A stretch of DNA of 16,557 nucleotides from Pseudomonadota bacterium (GTDB lineage: Bacteria > Desulfobacterota > Syntrophia > Syntrophales > UBA5619). Positions 14,776 through 16,557 of the stretch are shown here, piece by piece (position 1 is the stretch's first letter; each line of letters begins with the position of its first letter). The stretch is from assembly GCA_018819165.1 (NCBI GenBank), contig JAHJQP010000185.1:1-16557 (forward strand), given 5' to 3'. Under the pieces are notes generated by a model. That model was not told the DNA's origin and ran no database searches. It saw only the letters and a program-made list of their open reading frames with translations. The translations under genes were made by a program, and so were the position numbers.

Positions 14776-15120
14776 CTACGCCTGCTGAGCGCCCTCTTCC
14801 TTCGTTTTTTTCTTCTTGGGCTTGGCCGCGGGGGGCGGTTCGGGAGCGCCTTTCTTCGCCCTGGGGGCCTCTTCCTTCGGCTTTGCAAGGCGTTCCGCCT
14901 TAGCCGCGGCGAGCTCCCCTGTCCGCTTCTCGACAGTGGCGATTGCCCTCAGACGGCGCTGAGATTCCTTGATCTTCGCCTGCAATTCCTTGACAAGCAC
15001 ATCCCGCGCGATCTTTTTCTCGTCCACCCCCTTCCCGGCAAGAAGTGCCAGACGCCGCTGCAACTTCATTTCCCATTCGGCCTTCTGTTTCAGCCTTGTT
15101 TCCTTGCTCTCGGATGACAT
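14776..15120 (-). CDS. small lysine/alanine/glutamate-rich coiled-coil protein
   Basis: This is a 114-residue protein of no recognised family. ATG 15120 is chosen because AAGGAGA stands 8 nt upstream; a longer frame to 15369 runs through the promoter region and is compositionally unlike it. Residues 1-75 are strongly charged and helical (KETRLKQKAEWEMKLQRR, then VEKRTGELAAAKAERL), likely a coiled coil. The tail from about 80 is rich in Lys, Pro and Ala, ending PKKKKTKEEGAQQA. There is no signal peptide or membrane segment. The basic tail could bind nucleic acid or ribosomes; this is speculation. A weak promoter lies just upstream. Confidence 0.7.
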   Translation of the reverse strand: MSSESKETRLKQKAEWEMKLQRRLALLAGKGVDEKKIARDVLVKELQAKIKESQRRLRAIATVEKRTGELAAAKAERLAKPKEEAPRAKKGAPEPPPAAKPKKKKTKEEGAQQA

Positions 15121-15467
15121 AAGGTTTCTCCTTTTCAATTTCTTTTGGGGGGGAGGGTAGCAAATCGGCGCGGCAAGCTCAAGGGAAATATGGAACTGTT
15201 CCGGCCATGGTGAATAAGTCCAGACCACGGGACCGGGCTTCCCGGCAGGGGAGATATTTGTTTGCGGGGCTTGCGGGATTGCGCTCCCGGTCCGGGCCGA
15301 CGGCGGCAAAAAAGACCTCTGTCGCAACGGCCATTCGTATTGACATCCGGCGGGCGATTTAGTATTCATGTCAAAACCCTTTCCAGTTATGGGGAGACAT
15401 GGGTTGGCACGACGGTTGAAGACCTGGAAACGGCTCGCTACCGTTTCATAGTAAAAGGAGATTGGTG
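15121..15467. promoter_or_regulatory. divergent intergenic region with two candidate promoters
   Basis: This 347-bp gap holds regulatory signals only. On the minus strand TTGAGC (15182-15177), 17 bp, TACCCT (15159-15154) is a modest promoter for the small charged protein. On the plus strand TTGACA (15340-15345), 17 bp, TATTCA (15363-15368) has a good -35 and a poor -10 for the glycine-zipper lipoprotein. A hairpin GAAACGG/CCGTTTC (15427-15433 and 15441-15447) lies 7 nt before that gene's Shine-Dalgarno (AAGGAG, 15455-15460). A G7 run is at 15147-15153. I see no convincing gene in 15185-15339. Confidence 0.5.
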
Positions 15468-16199
15468 ATGAGAAAATCGTTAATGGTGATTTTAGCGGCG
15501 GTACTGTCGGTGGTGGGGCTTGCGGCCTGCGCGAGCTATGAGCGCAAGGTGGTGCCCTTCAAGATGCCCGCGGCCTATCCGAACGCCACCGCCGTGGCGG
15601 ACGCGACAATCGCCGCTCGGGCTTATGATAACGGCGAGGAGGCGTCAGCCGCCTTCGGCTTCGACATCCGCGGGGCGGGCATCCTCCCCGTCCAGGTGAT
15701 CTTCGACAACACGGGTAACCATCCGCTGGAGATCCTGACGGACAAGACTCTCCTCGTTGATGAGGACAACAACCTCTGGCCGATTCTCGATCAAGGGCTG
15801 GCCTATGACAGACTGTCGGGGAAGACCGAGCTCGGGAAGGTGGCGCCCGAGGCTGCCAAGAGCGGACTCCTGGCCGGCGCCGCCGGAGCGGTGATCGGTG
15901 CGGCGATCGGGATCGTGACCGGCCAGAATGTGGCGGTGGCCGCCGGAAAAGGGGCGGCTATCGGGGCCGCCGCCGGGATTACCCTGGGCGGGGCCAAGGG
16001 GCTGGGCGATTCGGATGTGCGACAACAGATCCGGGAGGATCTCCGGAATCGCACACTCGAAAAGCGGGCCATCGTCCCGCACGAGGTGGCCCACGGCTTC
16101 ATCTTCTTCCCCGGGGAGGCCAAAAAGGCAAAAGAGCTCCGGATCAGCATCAGGGAGACGGACACGAAGCAGGTTTATCCGCTGATCATGAAATTTTAG
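15468..16199 (+). CDS. glycine-zipper lipoprotein
   Basis: This is a predicted lipoprotein of 243 residues of unknown function. ATG 15468 lies 7 nt after a perfect AAGGAG; TTG and GTG codons just upstream are in frame but too close to it. The lipobox is LAAC with Cys21. A soluble domain of about 100 residues follows. Then comes a glycine-zipper segment (about 132-178) of repeated small residues (GLLAGAAGAVIGAAIG, GKGAAIGAAAG), which can pack or insert in membranes. The C-terminal part (HGFIFFPGEAKKAKELRISI) looks like a beta-rich domain. The mature protein is probably in the outer or inner membrane facing the periplasm. An upstream hairpin may affect translation. Confidence 0.78.
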   Translation: MRKSLMVILAAVLSVVGLAACASYERKVVPFKMPAAYPNATAVADATIAARAYDNGEEASAAFGFDIRGAGILPVQVIFDNTGNHPLEILTDKTLLVDEDNNLWPILDQGLAYDRLSGKTELGKVAPEAAKSGLLAGAAGAVIGAAIGIVTGQNVAVAAGKGAAIGAAAGITLGGAKGLGDSDVRQQIREDLRNRTLEKRAIVPHEVAHGFIFFPGEAKKAKELRISIRETDTKQVYPLIMKF

Positions 16200-16218
16200 T
16201 GATGCCGCAACCGGGTGA

Positions 16219-16337
16219 CGGATGCAGGCTCTCCAGCTTACAGGAGAGTCAGCGGGCTGGAGGCCCCGCGTTCGTCGCTGCGACGTACACCAAGGTACGT
16301 CTCGCTCCTCAGGATTTCGGAGGCCTTTCATCCGGCC
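16219..16337. repeat. structured intergenic element, putative dispersed repeat
   Basis: The gap between convergent genes holds a dense set of inverted repeats. CTCTCC/GGAGAG (16229-16234, 16243-16248) competes with a 10-bp bulged stem whose core is CTCCAGC/GCTGGAG (16231-16237, 16256-16262). A perfect GACGTAC/GTACGTC stem with a 6-base loop is at 16282-16301. The ends carry an imperfect inverted repeat, CGGATGCAGGC on the left and the complement of GCCTTTCATCCG on the right. The segment from about 16270, ending in GGCCATTTTTGAACAGTC at 16333-16350, resembles intergenic elements I recall from other Deltaproteobacteria; this is memory, not a search. Confidence 0.5.
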
Positions 16338-16365
16338 ATTTTTGAACAGTCCTGATCCGGCGCCC

Positions 16366-16557
16366 TCATAACCCGATGCGCCTAGCGATTTCCTGCATCG
16401 CCCCGAGAGAGATCTCCACGAATTCCTCCAGCGGCAGCCCGATCTTCTCGCATTCCCGGATCGTGTCCCGGTTTACCGAGGCCGCGAAGGCCTTCTCCTT
16501 CATCCGCTTCGTGATCGACTTCACCTTGACGCCGGCGATCTTCCGGTCCGGATAGAC
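16366..16557 (-). CDS. HD-superfamily hydrolase, C-terminal fragment (5' end outside window)
   Basis: The minus-strand frame is open from the window edge to TGA at 16368-16366 and gives the last 63 residues of a protein. The stretch begins VYPDRKIAGVKVKSITKRMKEKAFAASVNRDTI, which resembles the C-terminal part of predicted HD-domain (HDIG-type) phosphohydrolases, where VKSVKKK-KDKAFAAGVNR is typical. The metal-binding HD motifs would lie upstream, outside the window. It converges with the glycine-zipper lipoprotein gene. The family call rests on recognition of this tail alone. Confidence 0.6.
   Translation of the reverse strand, partial: VYPDRKIAGVKVKSITKRMKEKAFAASVNRDTIRECEKIGLPLEEFVEISLGAMQEIARRIGL

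Noticed and set aside
15368..15451. A 27-codon frame just before the glycine-zipper lipoprotein, considered as a leader peptide
   Set aside because: Its ATG falls within the predicted -10 box, upstream of the expected transcription start, and it has no Shine-Dalgarno.

Overview
This GC-rich chromosomal segment comes from an anaerobic Gram-negative bacterium. The gyrB fragment appears to carry the tower insertion typical of Gram-negatives, several products carry lipoprotein signals, and a phenylacetate-CoA ligase is paired with a tandem-ACT protein. Together these point to a Deltaproteobacterium/Desulfobacterota, perhaps Syntrophales-like. That placement is inference from gene content and general resemblance, not from a search. 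No phage, CRISPR array, rRNA, tRNA or transposase gene is visible.

Layout. Bases 1-4222 (+) hold the 3' part of gyrB, then gyrA, then a patatin-like lipoprotein whose start overlaps the gyrA stop. Bases 4306-7036 (+) hold a sigma70-type promoter, a leader with a candidate 17-codon ORF and a hairpin, then an overlapping three-gene operon: exported metallo-beta-lactamase-fold protein, archease and the RNA ligase RtcB. Bases 7094-9049 (-) hold a phenylacetate-CoA ligase followed by a tandem-ACT protein, with a good promoter. Bases 9125-10078 (-) encode a Gate (nucleoside-recognition) membrane protein. Bases 10210-12169 (+) hold a HAMP-GGDEF membrane protein coupled to a coiled-coil lipoprotein. 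Bases 12180-13933 (-) hold a YbaK-type deacylase, a thioredoxin with two zinc ribbons and a Nudix hydrolase. Bases 13966-14710 (+) encode a histidine phosphatase that seems to start at AUU. A small lysine-rich protein (-), a glycine-zipper lipoprotein (+) and the C-terminus of an HD-family hydrolase (-, cut by the window edge) complete the window.

The strongest unexplained signals are these. (1) A perfect 57-bp palindromic element occurs twice, in opposite orientations judged by its loop, once in the gyrB-gyrA gap and once filling the rtcB/ACT convergent gap. (2) A thioredoxin has an exactly duplicated 34-residue zinc-ribbon unit. (3) The histidine phosphatase frame has no ATG, GTG or TTG start near its conserved N-terminus, but has an ideally placed Shine-Dalgarno before ATT. 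(4) The metallo-hydrolase/archease/rtcB operon has a leader with a possible short peptide and hairpin. (5) A structured, repeat-like intergenic element lies near the right end. Most genes belong to known families; no clearly new multi-gene defence or biosynthetic system is evident.
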